NCBI RefSeq assembly: GCF_017355885.1
Contig: NZ_JAFEUU010000001.1
Span: 186,001 to 250,000 of the forward strand
From: Sabulicella rubraurantiaca
Lineage (GTDB): Bacteria; Pseudomonadota; Alphaproteobacteria; Acetobacterales; Acetobacteraceae
DNA: 64,000 nt
Direction of reading: 5' to 3'
The notes under the pieces were generated by a model. The model had not been told where the DNA came from. It was given only the letters and a program-made list of their open reading frames with translations, and did not search any database. Below, piece by piece: positions 7,289-15,197 of this stretch. Position 1 is the first letter of the stretch, and each line of letters starts with the position of its first letter. Made by a program: the position numbers and the translations under genes.

Positions 7289-8965
7289 TCACTCAAGCCC
7301 GTCGTAGAAGTCGTTGCCCTTGTCATCCACGACGATGAAGGCCGGGAAATCCTCGACCTCGATGCGCCAGATCGCTTCCATGCCAAGCTCAGGGTATTCC
7401 AGCACCTCGACCTTGCGGATGCAGTCCTGCGCCAGACGTGCCGCTGGGCCGCCGACGGAGCCGAGGTAGAAGCCCCCATAGGCCTTGCAGGCATTGGTCA
7501 CCGCCTTGGAGCGGTTGCCCTTGGCCAGCATGACCCGGGACCCGCCCGCCTTCTGGAAAGCCTCCACATAGGAGTCCATACGGCCCGCCGTGGTCGGGCC
7601 GAAGGAGCCCGTGGGCATGCCTTCCGGCGTCTTCGCGGGGCCGGCGTAATAGACCGGGTGGTTCTTGATGTACTCGGGCAGGCCTTCGCCGCGGTCCAGC
7701 CGCTCCTGCAGTTTGGCATGCGCAATGTCGCGCGCCACGACGATGGTGCCAGTCAACGAGACGCGGGTCTTCACCGGGTGCTTGGTCAACTCGGCCCGGA
7801 TCGCTTCCATGGGCTGGTTGAGGTCGATCTTCACAACGTCGCCGCCCAGGATCTCGTCCGTCGTCTCGGGCAGGTACTTGGCAGGGTCGTGCTCCAGATC
7901 CTCCAGGAACACGCCTTCGGCGGTGATCTTCGCCTTGATCTGGCGGTCGGCCGAGCAGGAGACGCCGATGCCGATGGGCAGCGAGGCGCCGTGACGCGCC
8001 ATGCGGACCACGCGAACGTCGTGGCAGAAATACTTGCCGCCGAACTGCGCGCCGATGCCCAGGTTCTGCGTCAGCTTGTGGATTTCGGCCTCTAGTTCCG
8101 GGTCGCGGATGGCGTGGCCGGCCTTGCTGCCCTGCGTCGGCAGCTTGTCCAGGTAACGCGTGGAGGCGAGCTTCACCGCCTTCAGATTCGCTTCGGCCGA
8201 AGTTCCGCCGATGGCGATCGCCAGGTGATAGGGCGGGCAGGCCGAGGTGCCGAGCGTCTTGATCTTCTCCTCCAGGAACGCGAGCAGCTTCGGCTTGCTC
8301 AGCACGGCGCGCGTCTGCTGGAAGAGGAAGGTCTTGTTGGCCGAGCCGCCTCCCTTGAGCACGAACATCAGGTGCAGCTCATCGGCATGGTGCTCGCCGG
8401 GGCTGGCCAGGATGGTGAACTCTACCGGCAGGTTGTTGCCGGTGTTCGTCTCGTCGAAGGTGGTGATGGGCGCCATCATGGAATAGCGCAGATTCGTCTC
8501 GGTATAGGTGCGCGCGACGCCGGTGGAGATTGCCTCCTCCTCATCGCCCTCGACCCAGACGCGCTGGCCCTTCTTGCCGAAGACGATGGCTGTGCCGGTG
8601 TCCTGGCACATGGGCAGCTTGCCGCCAGCCGCGATATTGGCGTTCTTCAGCAGGTCCAGCGCCACGAAGCGGTCATTCGCGCTCGCCTCGGGGTCCTTCA
8701 GGATGTTCGAAAGCTGCTGCAGGTGTCCAGGGCGCAGCAGGTGCGAAACGTCGCGGCAGGCCTGGAAGGCAAGCTCTTCCAGAACACGCGGCGGGACACG
8801 CAGCACGCGCTTGCCATCGACCTCGATCGTCGAGACGCCCTCGATGGGCAGCTTCCGGTAGGGCGTCGTGTCCGCACCCAGCGGGAACATGGGCGCGTAG
8901 TCGAAGCGCTTGGTCTCGGTCGCGCCGGTGACCGGCGCGGCGTCCACGTCGAGAGGAGGATTCAT
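7289..8965 (-). CDS. fumA: Class I fumarate hydratase (Fe-S, FumA/B type)
   Basis: A single-chain, 4Fe-4S-dependent fumarase of 558 residues with alpha and beta domains fused. Signatures: [19 protein letters not shown] with a cluster cysteine, [32 protein letters not shown] with the second cysteine, [18 protein letters not shown] with the third, and the C-terminal [10 protein letters not shown] fumarase domain. The ATG at 8965 gives [12 protein letters not shown]; an in-frame ATG at 9004 would run into the sspB region. Class I enzymes are efficient but oxygen-sensitive; the neighbouring FumC is stable, so the two probably serve different conditions. A class I enzyme acting on another hydroxy-acid is less likely. 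Confidence 0.93.
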   Translation of the reverse strand: MNPPLDVDAAPVTGATETKRFDYAPMFPLGADTTPYRKLPIEGVSTIEVDGKRVLRVPPRVLEELAFQACRDVSHLLRPGHLQQLSNILKDPEASANDRFVALDLLKNANIAAGGKLPMCQDTGTAIVFGKKGQRVWVEGDEEEAISTGVARTYTETNLRYSMMAPITTFDETNTGNNLPVEFTILASPGEHHADELHLMFVLKGGGSANKTFLFQQTRAVLSKPKLLAFLEEKIKTLGTSACPPYHLAIAIGGTSAEANLKAVKLASTRYLDKLPTQGSKAGHAIRDPELEAEIHKLTQNLGIGAQFGGKYFCHDVRVVRMARHGASLPIGIGVSCSADRQIKAKITAEGVFLEDLEHDPAKYLPETTDEILGGDVVKIDLNQPMEAIRAELTKHPVKTRVSLTGTIVVARDIAHAKLQERLDRGEGLPEYIKNHPVYYAGPAKTPEGMPTGSFGPTTAGRMDSYVEAFQKAGGSRVMLAKGNRSKAVTNACKAYGGFYLGSVGGPAARLAQDCIRKVEVLEYPELGMEAIWRIEVEDFPAFIVVDDKGNDFYDGLE

Positions 8966-8978
8966 GGCTTCTGGTCTT

Positions 8979-9482
8979 TCAGTCGCGCTTGCGGCGGAAG
9001 GCATCGAGGCTCACCACCTGCGGCGTGGCGGGCGGTTCGTCCTCGGTTGTGGTGGGGGCAGGGGCGGGCTCCGCGGCGGCCTGCTCTTCCTGCGGCGCCT
9101 CCAGTTCCAGGTCCGGATCGAAGCGCAGGCCGAACTGGGCGTGCGGGTCCTGGAAGGCGGTCATGGCACCAAAGGGGACGGACAGCATCGCCGGAACCCC
9201 GGCGAAGGACAGCCCGACGGAGAAGCGCTGCGCCGCCCGGTCGACCGCCAGGTCCCAGAACCGGTGCTGGAGCACGATCGTCATCTCCTGCGGGTAGCGC
9301 ACCTTGAGGTGGCCCGGGATGATCGTCCCCGGATGGTCGGTCCGGAAGGAAATGTAGAAGTGGTGCTCGCCGGGCAGCCCCTCCCGCGCGGCATGTTCCA
9401 ACGCGTCCACCACGACGGCGCGCAGGGCGCGGCCGGCCCAGTGTTCATAGGGGAGGAGGCTGGGGGGCGGTGCTTGGGTCAT
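8979..9482 (-). CDS. sspB: ClpXP adaptor SspB (alphaproteobacterial type)
   Basis: Tethers ssrA-tagged proteins to ClpX. 167 residues: a folded tag-binding domain ([33 protein letters not shown]), a long Pro/Glu/Ala linker (about 120-150), and the C-terminal [12 protein letters not shown], which is the ClpX-binding (XB) tail. The ATG at 9482 is right for the family. It lies just downstream of and in the same direction as the ssrA gene, so adaptor and tag are genetic neighbours. The class I fumarase gene follows 13 bases after its stop. Confidence 0.93.
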   Translation of the reverse strand: MTQAPPPSLLPYEHWAGRALRAVVVDALEHAAREGLPGEHHFYISFRTDHPGTIIPGHLKVRYPQEMTIVLQHRFWDLAVDRAAQRFSVGLSFAGVPAMLSVPFGAMTAFQDPHAQFGLRFDPDLELEAPQEEQAAAEPAPAPTTTEDEPPATPQVVSLDAFRRKRD

Positions 9483-9569
9483 GTTAAAATCCTGCGGCGC
9501 GCAACATACGAGCGGAACGCCGTCAGGGGAAGGAAGGCACGGACCCCGCATCCGCCCGGAAGAAGAGGC

Positions 9570-9597
9570 GGGGAGCTTCTGTTGCCCGGTGCTCCCC
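9570..9597 (-). terminator. Hairpin after ssrA, possible terminator or 3' tmRNA structure
   Basis: On the minus strand, GGGGAGC and GCTCCCC form a seven-base-pair stem around a loop of about 14 bases, shortly after the tag stop codon. The tail is pyrimidine rich (CGCCTCTTCTTCC) but has no run of T. It may end ssrA transcription or be part of its trimmed 3' region. Confidence 0.35.
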
Positions 9598-9599
9598 AA

Positions 9600-9845
9600 A
9601 CCGCGCTTACCTATTTGTTAGGCAGCGAGCGCCACAGCCTCGCGGCTGTTGTCGTTGGCACTTGTGATTTAGCCCGATAACGGCGGTACAATGCCGGGCA
9701 AAAGCTGCGTCTTTACCTCGCACGTCGAGCCTGTTTCGTCCCCAGAACCGAGCCCCCGACAAGGGGAAGGTGAGTGGTGGAGACGCCGGGCACTGCCCCC
9801 GGGTCCGTAACGCTTATTCCACGCAACGTTTATCGCCATAGCCGC
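9600..9845 (-). ncRNA. ssrA: tmRNA, circularly permuted two-piece form
   Basis: Rescues stalled ribosomes. Read on the minus strand, the acceptor piece comes first and ends GGCGTCTCCACCA at 9775. A short intervening segment follows, and the coding piece begins GGGGACGAAACAGGCTCGACG at 9743. The two pieces pair as a seven-base-pair acceptor stem (GGGGACG with CGTCTCC) with a G-U at the third pair, the alanine identity element. The tag frame runs 9659-9618: ANDNSREAVALAA then TAA. The T-loop position reads GGCAGTG instead of TTCRANY. The permuted order is the alphaproteobacterial form, in which the linker is removed. Outer ends are approximate. Confidence 0.93.
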
Positions 9846-9953
9846 AAGCGGCACCGGGAGATGTAGCACTGTGCCCACCGGTTTTCGAGGGGTGGAGTGA
9901 CAAATCCGGCCATGCCCCCGAAACTCCCTGCCAAGGAAAGAGGGGGAAATGGC

Positions 9954-10811
9954 ATGGACGGCCCGGTGGGCTTCATTGGCCTTGGCATGATGGGCGCGCC
10001 GATGGCGGCGAATCTGGTGGCCAAGGGGACGCCCCTCCTCACCCACGATGCCGCGGGCGTCACGATTCCGGGGTCCGAGGCGCTGCCTCGCCCGACGGAA
10101 CTCGCCTCCCGCGCCTCGACCATCATCCTGATGCTGCCTGACAGCCCGGCGGTGGCCTCCGTACTTGGCGCCCTGGAAGGGGCGCTGCGTCCGGGGACGG
10201 TGGTAGTGGACATGGGATCCTCGCTTCCCGCCGCGACACGGGAATGGGGAGAGCGGCTTGCCGCCCGGGGCTGCGCCATGGTGGATGCGCCCGTCTCCGG
10301 CAGCGTCGTGAAGGCGCGGGCCGGGACGCTGGCGATCATGGCCGGGGGCGCCTCTTCCGACCTGGATCGCGTGGAACCGCTCCTCCGCCGCATGGGCGAG
10401 GCGATCATCCGCACCGGCGTCCTGGGCAGCGCCCACGCCATGAAGGCGCTCAACAATTACGTCTATGCCGCCGGTCTCCTGGCCGTGAGCGAGGCCGCGC
10501 TGATGGCGGAGCGGGAAGGGCTGGACCTCGGAATCCTGACGCAGGTGCTCAATGCGTCCTCCGGCCGGAACATCGCCTCGGAGACCAAGCTGGCGCAGGA
10601 AATCGCGTCCCGCCGCTACGCGGGCGGGTTCCAGCTTGGACTGATGCGCAAGGACATCGAGACGGCAGCCGGCATCGCCGAGGCCACGGGGGTGGAGGCG
10701 CGGCTGCTGCGCCTGCTTCGCAAGGAATGGGCAGAGGCTGTCGCCGCCCAAGGGCCGAAATCCGATAACACGGCTATCCACAAGCATCTCGAAGAACGGG
10801 AACGTCCATGA
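9954..10811 (+). CDS. NAD(P)-dependent oxidoreductase, 3-hydroxyisobutyrate dehydrogenase family
   Basis: A 285-residue beta-hydroxyacid dehydrogenase. The N-terminal Rossmann motif GFIGLGMMGAPMAANL starts at residue 6; the substrate-binding DAPVSGSVVKARAGTLAIMAGG lies near 110, and the catalytic lysine is in GSAHAMKALNNYVYA near 165. Starts earlier in the frame (9897, 9912) are less likely: the ATG at 9954 puts the Rossmann strand at the N terminus and has AGGGGG ahead of it. Its stop overlaps the start of the TctC gene by four bases. With the SDR at 11761 it suggests oxidation of a hydroxy-acid imported through the TctC system. The exact substrate (2-hydroxy-3-oxopropionate, 3-hydroxyisobutyrate or other) is unclear. 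Confidence 0.85.
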   Translation: MDGPVGFIGLGMMGAPMAANLVAKGTPLLTHDAAGVTIPGSEALPRPTELASRASTIILMLPDSPAVASVLGALEGALRPGTVVVDMGSSLPAATREWGERLAARGCAMVDAPVSGSVVKARAGTLAIMAGGASSDLDRVEPLLRRMGEAIIRTGVLGSAHAMKALNNYVYAAGLLAVSEAALMAEREGLDLGILTQVLNASSGRNIASETKLAQEIASRRYAGGFQLGLMRKDIETAAGIAEATGVEARLLRLLRKEWAEAVAAQGPKSDNTAIHKHLEERERP

Positions 10812-11764
10812 TCCAGCGTCGCCACCTCCTTGCAGCCGGGCCGTCGCTCCTTGCGGCGCCCGCGCTGGCCCAGTCATGGCCCGACCGGCCCATCCGGATG
10901 ATCGTGGGCTTTCCGGCAGGCAGCGTGACCGACAGCCTGGCCCGCATGATCGCCGAGCCGCTGGGCCGCGAACTGGGCCAGCCCGTCGTGATCGACAACC
11001 GGCCCGGCGGGAACGGGGTGGTTGGGACGATGGCGCTCAAGGGCGCGGCGCCGGATGGCCACACGGTCGGCATCCTCAGCGTCACCAATGGCGCGCTGAA
11101 CACCTACCTCGTCCGTAATCTGGGCTATGACCCGATCCGCGACTTCACGCCGATCGGGTTCCTGGCCGAGGCGCCCTACGTGCTGGTGGTGAACCTGAAC
11201 AACCCGGCCCGAACCACGGCTGAGTTGATGGAGCAGGCCCGGCGCCGGCCGGGGGAACTGACCTTCAGCCACGGCAACGCTTCCTCGCTGATCGGGTCGC
11301 AGCTTCTCAACCGCATTGCCGGGGTGACCATGCTCCCCGTCCCGGTGCGCGGCGGCCCGGACGCGCTGACCGAGGTCATGGCCGGGCGCATCGACTGCAC
11401 CCTGACCGACCTCGTCGCCGGGCTGACCCAGGTTCGGGACGGAAGGGTGCGCGCGCTCGGCGTTACTTCGCGCGAGTCCTTCCCCCTGGCGCCGGACATC
11501 CCGCCCATCTCCCGCGATGTGCCCGGCTTCGAGCTGATCGTCTGGTTCGGCGTCTCCGCCCCGGCCAACACGCCGGCTCCGGTCGTTTCCCGCTTCAACT
11601 CTGCGCTCGAAAAGGTACTGGCCTCGGCGGAACTGCGTGAGCGTCTGGGTCGCCTCGGCTATGCCCCGCGCGCCATGCCGCCGCAGCAGTGGCAGAGCTT
11701 CCTGCAAGGCCAGATCACCGACCTCACCCGCCTCGCGCGGGAGGTGGGGCTGGAGCCCTCGTGA
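10808..11764 (+). CDS. Bug/TctC family tripartite tricarboxylate transporter binding protein
   Basis: Periplasmic solute receptor of 318 residues. Export signal MIQRRHLLAAGPSLLAAPALAQ; mature part opens WPDRPIRMIVGFPAGSVTD, the Bug consensus, followed by VIDNRPGGNGVVG. Such proteins clamp dicarboxylates and related small organic acids. It sits between two dehydrogenase genes with four-base overlaps on both sides, so all three are probably one transcript. No TctA/TctB membrane genes are in the window, as is common for Bug paralogues, which then share a transporter or act as sensors. Confidence 0.92.
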   Translation: MIQRRHLLAAGPSLLAAPALAQSWPDRPIRMIVGFPAGSVTDSLARMIAEPLGRELGQPVVIDNRPGGNGVVGTMALKGAAPDGHTVGILSVTNGALNTYLVRNLGYDPIRDFTPIGFLAEAPYVLVVNLNNPARTTAELMEQARRRPGELTFSHGNASSLIGSQLLNRIAGVTMLPVPVRGGPDALTEVMAGRIDCTLTDLVAGLTQVRDGRVRALGVTSRESFPLAPDIPPISRDVPGFELIVWFGVSAPANTPAPVVSRFNSALEKVLASAELRERLGRLGYAPRAMPPQQWQSFLQGQITDLTRLAREVGLEPS

Positions 11765-12486
11765 AGGGGATCGCGGGCGAGGCGGCCGTCGTCACCGGCG
11801 GTGCGCGAGGCCTCGGCCTCGCCATCGCGCGGCGGCTGGAGGAGGCAGGGGCGCGTGTCGCCCTATGGGATGCCGACGAGGGCGCATTGTCGCGCGTGTC
11901 AGCCTCGCATCGCGAAACCGTGGACGTGACCGATGCGGGCGCGGTGGAGGCCGCGCTCGCCCGGACCGAGTCGGCCATCGGCCCGGTGGGGATCCTGGTG
12001 GCGAACGCCGGCATCACCGGCCCCAACCACCGGCTGGAGGACTACCCGGTCGAGGCCTGGCGTCGCGTGGTCGAGGTGGATCTGGTCGGAGTCTTCCTGT
12101 GCTGCCGCGCCGTCGTACCGGGGATGCGGCAGCGCGGGCGCGGCCGCATCGTCAACATCGCCAGCGTCGCTGGGAAGGAGGGGAATCCCATGGCCTCTGC
12201 CTATTCCGCTGCCAAGGCCGGGGTGATCGCCCTCACCAAATCGCTCGCCAAGGAATTGGCGGAAACGGCGATCCGCGTGAACTGCATCACCCCCGCGGCG
12301 GTGGAGACCGACATCTTCTACCAGATGACGGCGGAGCAGGTCGCCTGGATGAAGTCCAAGATCCCGCTCGGCCGCTTCGGTCTCGCGGAGGAGGTGGCCG
12401 AGATGGCGGCATTCCTCGCTTCGGACGGGGTGTCGTTCTCGACCGGGGCCGTGTTCGACTGCTCGGGCGGCCGCGCCACCTACTGA
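11761..12486 (+). CDS. SDR family NAD(P)-dependent oxidoreductase
   Basis: Classical short-chain dehydrogenase of 241 residues starting with GTG at 11761, overlapping the TctC stop. Cofactor motif VVTGGARGLGLAIA near residue 9, NAG motif VANAGITGP, IVNIASVAG with the catalytic serine, and YSAAK with the Tyr-Lys pair. The acidic residue after the second strand (ALWDADEG) favours NAD(H) over NADP(H). It is the last gene of a three-gene operon and overlaps the convergent lytic transglycosylase gene by seven bases. Substrate unknown; a hydroxy-acid or sugar-derived alcohol would fit the neighbours. Confidence 0.88.
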   Translation: MKGIAGEAAVVTGGARGLGLAIARRLEEAGARVALWDADEGALSRVSASHRETVDVTDAGAVEAALARTESAIGPVGILVANAGITGPNHRLEDYPVEAWRRVVEVDLVGVFLCCRAVVPGMRQRGRGRIVNIASVAGKEGNPMASAYSAAKAGVIALTKSLAKELAETAIRVNCITPAAVETDIFYQMTAEQVAWMKSKIPLGRFGLAEEVAEMAAFLASDGVSFSTGAVFDCSGGRATY

Positions 12487-13217
12487 CGACGCGGCCCCAT
12501 GAAGAGGGGAGCGGGCAGCAGCGACCGGGCGGCAAGCGGCACGGGCTGGGCGCGATAGGCGTCGAGGCCCAGCCCCGGCATCGTCGCCGCCGCGACCTGA
12601 ATATGCTCTGCCTGATTCGAGAAGGCGAGGCGCGGGGCAGGGGCCGGGCGCGGCGAGGCCAGGGCGCGATCCTCGGCGACCCGAGTAGCCGTCTCGGCCC
12701 AGGCGGTCTGGACGCGGGCGCGGTATGCCTGGGCCAGTTCCGGGGTGTGCGAGTGGTAGTGCCCGGCTGCCACCATCCAATCGGGCCGCGCGGCGTGGAG
12801 TTCCATGAGGAAGCGCGCTGCGTAGCGGGCGTTGGCGTCGGGGTCGAAGGCCTCCTCGGCGCTGGCGAAGGCGCGGGGGTGGTGGTGCAGATTCACCTGC
12901 ATGCAGCCCACGTCGATGACGCGCACGCCGCGTCCCTGCATTTCCCGCAGCGCGGCGAAGGCTGCCTCACGTGTCGGCAGGAAATGCCCACGCCCCTCGG
13001 CATTCAGGGTCCAAGGCCAGGGCGAGATGGTCCCGGTCTCGGGGCTGCGGCGTCCTGACTCCACGCGGCCGATGGCTTGCAGAAGTCCGGCCGGAATCCC
13101 GGCGCCGCGCTCGGGGCGCGCGATGGCGGCGCAGCAGAGCTGCCCAGGATCGGCGGATGCCACCGCCCATGGAATGAAAACGGACACCAGGATGGGCAAA
13201 AGACCGGCAAGGCGCAT
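12480..13217 (-). CDS. Lytic transglycosylase domain protein
   Basis: A 245-residue periplasmic SLT-fold protein that cleaves peptidoglycan glycan strands. Signal peptide at residues 1-22 (MRLAGLLPILVSVFIPWAVA). The catalytic glutamate is E53 in GLLQAIGRVESGRR; the second half of the fold shows VIDVGCMQVNLHHHP and the helix FDPDANARYAARFL. The C-terminal 70 residues are Ala/Pro rich and probably unstructured. VGCMQVN differs slightly from the usual GLMQ motif. The stop overlaps the convergent SDR gene. Confidence 0.85.
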   Translation of the reverse strand: MRLAGLLPILVSVFIPWAVASADPGQLCCAAIARPERGAGIPAGLLQAIGRVESGRRSPETGTISPWPWTLNAEGRGHFLPTREAAFAALREMQGRGVRVIDVGCMQVNLHHHPRAFASAEEAFDPDANARYAARFLMELHAARPDWMVAAGHYHSHTPELAQAYRARVQTAWAETATRVAEDRALASPRPAPAPRLAFSNQAEHIQVAAATMPGLGLDAYRAQPVPLAARSLLPAPLFMGPRRQ

Positions 13218-13297
13218 GGACTTGCCTACGCAACCGTCATGCCACGATCCTTGGGCTCAGGGTTGCAGGGAGCGAATGCTGCAATGCGAAAAATCAC

Positions 13298-13326
13298 TTG
13301 CGTGCAAACGATCTCCGCGCTATCTA
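13298..13326 (+). promoter_or_regulatory. Candidate sigma-70 promoter for a small RNA
   Basis: TTGCGT at 13298-13303 and TATCTA at 13321-13326 are separated by exactly 17 bases. The predicted start, near 13333, is followed by two hairpins and a T run with no open reading frame, so it would drive a non-coding transcript. Confidence 0.45.
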
Positions 13327-13332
13327 TCCCTC

Positions 13333-13414
13333 CAGCAGCGAGGTTCGCCTCGTTGTTTTCTTGGACGTTTCCTCCCTAAACTTGGCGGCCCAGCAATGGG
13401 TCGCCATTTTTTTT
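13333..13414 (+). ncRNA. Candidate small RNA with two hairpins and an anti-Shine-Dalgarno motif
   Basis: Between divergent minus-strand genes there is a plus-strand module of about 82 bases. Hairpin 1 is CGAGG-TTCG-CCTCG (13339-13352), a UUCG tetraloop. A single-stranded stretch follows with CCTCCC at 13371-13376, complementary to a Shine-Dalgarno sequence. Hairpin 2 is the terminator described separately. The layout resembles alphaproteobacterial small RNAs that expose a CCUCC loop to bind ribosome-binding sites; assignment to any named family is inference. Confidence 0.5.
13384..13414 (+). terminator. Rho-independent terminator
   Basis: GGCGGCCCA and TGGGTCGCC form a nine-base-pair stem (one G-U) around a GCAA tetraloop, followed by A and eight T residues. 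It is among the clearest intrinsic terminators in the window. It points to the plus strand, where no protein gene ends nearby. Confidence 0.8.
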
Positions 13415-13445
13415 GCTCGCATGGGCGCCGGGCCCGCGATCTGGC

Positions 13446-14072
13446 CTAGGTGATCGGGACCGCGACGTGGCGCGCGAAGCCGGGGCGGGTCATCAGCATG
13501 CCATGCAGCGCCTTGAGGCGCGGCGTCTCGGGGCGCGTGATCGGGAAGTTCAGCCAGCGATGCAGGTAGGGGGCGAGGGCGATCTCCGCCAGCGAGAGCG
13601 CGTCGCCGCTCAGCCAGTCGCGACCTTCCAGCGCTGTCTCTACGATGCCCCACAGCGCCGCTGCCTCCGCTTCCGCCCGTGCCAGGGCGGCCCGGTCGCG
13701 CTCCGGCTCCGGCGTCCGGTAAAGAGTGAACAGGATGGTGGTCATCGGCGCGTTCAGGTGGCCAAGCTGCCAGTCCATCCACTTCTCGATCCCGGCGCGC
13801 GTGTGCGGATCGGCGGGGTGCAACGGCGAGCTGGGCGCGTGGCGCGCGACGAGGTAGCGAAGAATGGAGTTGCTCTCCCAGAGGGAGAACCCGTCTTCCT
13901 CCACGATGGTCGGCACGCGGGCCATGGGGTTCATCGCGAGGTAGGAGGCCTCGTTCGTCCGCCCGAAGGAGCCGCCCGCATCCAGCCTCTCGAAGGGCAG
14001 GCCCAGCTCCTCGCAGAGGAACAGCAGCTTCATGACATTGGATGAACTGGCGCGGCCCCAGATGGTCAGCAT
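13446..14072 (-). CDS. Glutathione S-transferase family protein
   Basis: 208 residues in the two-domain GST layout. Thioredoxin-like N-terminal domain: MLTIWGRASSSNVMKLLFLC with a Ser cluster in the active-site position, NPMARVPTIVEEDG with the cis-Pro, and LWESNSILRYL with the glutathione-binding Glu-Ser. The helical C-terminal domain carries LSGDALSLAEIALAPYLHRW (N-capping region). The ATG at 14072 begins exactly at the first strand. Detoxification or thiol transfer is the family role; the substrate is unknown. Confidence 0.88.
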   Translation of the reverse strand: MLTIWGRASSSNVMKLLFLCEELGLPFERLDAGGSFGRTNEASYLAMNPMARVPTIVEEDGFSLWESNSILRYLVARHAPSSPLHPADPHTRAGIEKWMDWQLGHLNAPMTTILFTLYRTPEPERDRAALARAEAEAAALWGIVETALEGRDWLSGDALSLAEIALAPYLHRWLNFPITRPETPRLKALHGMLMTRPGFARHVAVPIT

Positions 14073-14152
14073 CGGATTTCCCCGGTTTGATGCGCGGAGG
14101 CTAGGCGCCGGTCCCGCCTTGCGGAAGGGGGAGCGCGGCGCGAAGAAGTGCC

Positions 14153-14623
14153 ATGGCCGGAGCATTCCTTGTCGCATTCCTTTCGGCGCTGGCGCCGCTC
14201 GCCGCCCGGCTGTCGGAGGTGACGCTCGCCCTGCCGCCCTGCGCCCTGTGCCTGTGGCAGCGCGCTCCCTATTGGGTCGGCTTCGCCCTGGCCTCGGTCG
14301 CGCTGCTGGGCTTCGGACGGCGCTGGCTGCTGATCGGTGCCGGGCTCTGCGCCGCTGCCTCCGCGTCCATCGCCGCGTTCCACCTTGGGGTGGAATTCGG
14401 CTGGTGGCCGTCCCCGCTTGCCGGATGCCAGGTCGCGGCGATCAATCCGAGCCTCTCCCTGGAGGAGATGATGGCGAGCCTCGCGCCACGGCCGACCAAG
14501 CCCTGCGACGAGCCTGCCTATCTCCTTCCCGGCTTCCCGCTTTCCATGGCGGGCATGAACCTCATCTATGGGGTGGGCTTGGCCGCCTTGGCCTTCACCT
14601 TCGCCCGCAAGGAGTTCCGATGA
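14153..14623 (+). CDS. dsbB: Disulfide bond formation protein B
   Basis: Inner-membrane protein that reoxidises DsbA and passes electrons to ubiquinone. 156 residues with four predicted membrane segments. First periplasmic cysteine pair C30-C33 (PPCALCLWQR); second pair C92 and C118 (GCQVAAINPS, KPCDEPAY). The start at 14153 follows the divergent GST gene. The gene overlaps coq7 by four bases; coupling to a ubiquinone-biosynthesis gene suits an enzyme that needs ubiquinone. Confidence 0.93.
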   Translation: MAGAFLVAFLSALAPLAARLSEVTLALPPCALCLWQRAPYWVGFALASVALLGFGRRWLLIGAGLCAAASASIAAFHLGVEFGWWPSPLAGCQVAAINPSLSLEEMMASLAPRPTKPCDEPAYLLPGFPLSMAGMNLIYGVGLAALAFTFARKEFR

Positions 14624-15144
14624 CCGAAAGGACCCCCCGCCGCTACCTTGAGCGCGTGATTCGCGTGGATCATGCCGGCGAATATGGTGCGAAACGCATC
14701 TATCAGGGTCAGCTTGCTGTGCTGCGCGGGACGAAGCACGAGCCGACTATCCGCCACATGCAGGAGCAGGAGCAGGTTCATCTCGACACCTTCTCCCGCC
14801 ACATCGCCAAGCGCCGGGTGCGTCCGACCGCACTGCTGCCCTTCTGGCACGTCGCCGGCTTCGTGCTGGGCGCGGCCACGGCGGCCATGGGGTCCCGTGC
14901 GGCCATGGCCTGCACCGTGGCGGTGGAGGAGGCGATCGATGAGCACTACCAGGCTCAGGAAGCCAATCTCGGCGAAGACGAGGCGGAGCTGAAGGCGGAG
15001 ATCGCCCGCTTCCGCGCCGAGGAACTGGAGCACCGCGACATCGGCATCGCCAACGAGGCGGAGCTGACGCCGGGCTACCGGGCGCTCTCTGCCGCGATCA
15101 AGCTGGGCTGCAAGGTCGCCATCAAGATCAGCGAGCGAGTCTGA
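14620..15144 (+). CDS. coq7: Demethoxyubiquinone hydroxylase (Coq7 family)
   Basis: Di-iron monooxygenase that hydroxylates demethoxyubiquinone in the penultimate ubiquinone step. 174 residues with two ferritin-like ExxH-containing repeats: RVDHAGEYGAKRIYQGQ (E21), EQEQVH (E51, H54), then AVEEAIDEHY (E103/E104) and AEELEHRD (E135, H138). The ATG at 14620 overlaps the dsbB stop (ATGA). Membrane-associated hydrophobic helices lie around residues 70-95. Confidence 0.95.
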   Translation: MTERTPRRYLERVIRVDHAGEYGAKRIYQGQLAVLRGTKHEPTIRHMQEQEQVHLDTFSRHIAKRRVRPTALLPFWHVAGFVLGAATAAMGSRAAMACTVAVEEAIDEHYQAQEANLGEDEAELKAEIARFRAEELEHRDIGIANEAELTPGYRALSAAIKLGCKVAIKISERV

Positions 15145-15197
15145 CTGGCACGATCCTTGCCTTGACCCCCCGCCACCCGGCGCACCATACATCCGCG

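Noticed and set aside
13339-13360. First hairpin (CGAGG-TTCG-CCTCG) as a separate terminator
   Set aside because: Its T tail is interrupted (TTGTTTTC) and a much stronger terminator follows 24 bases later; it fits better as the 5' hairpin of the small RNA.
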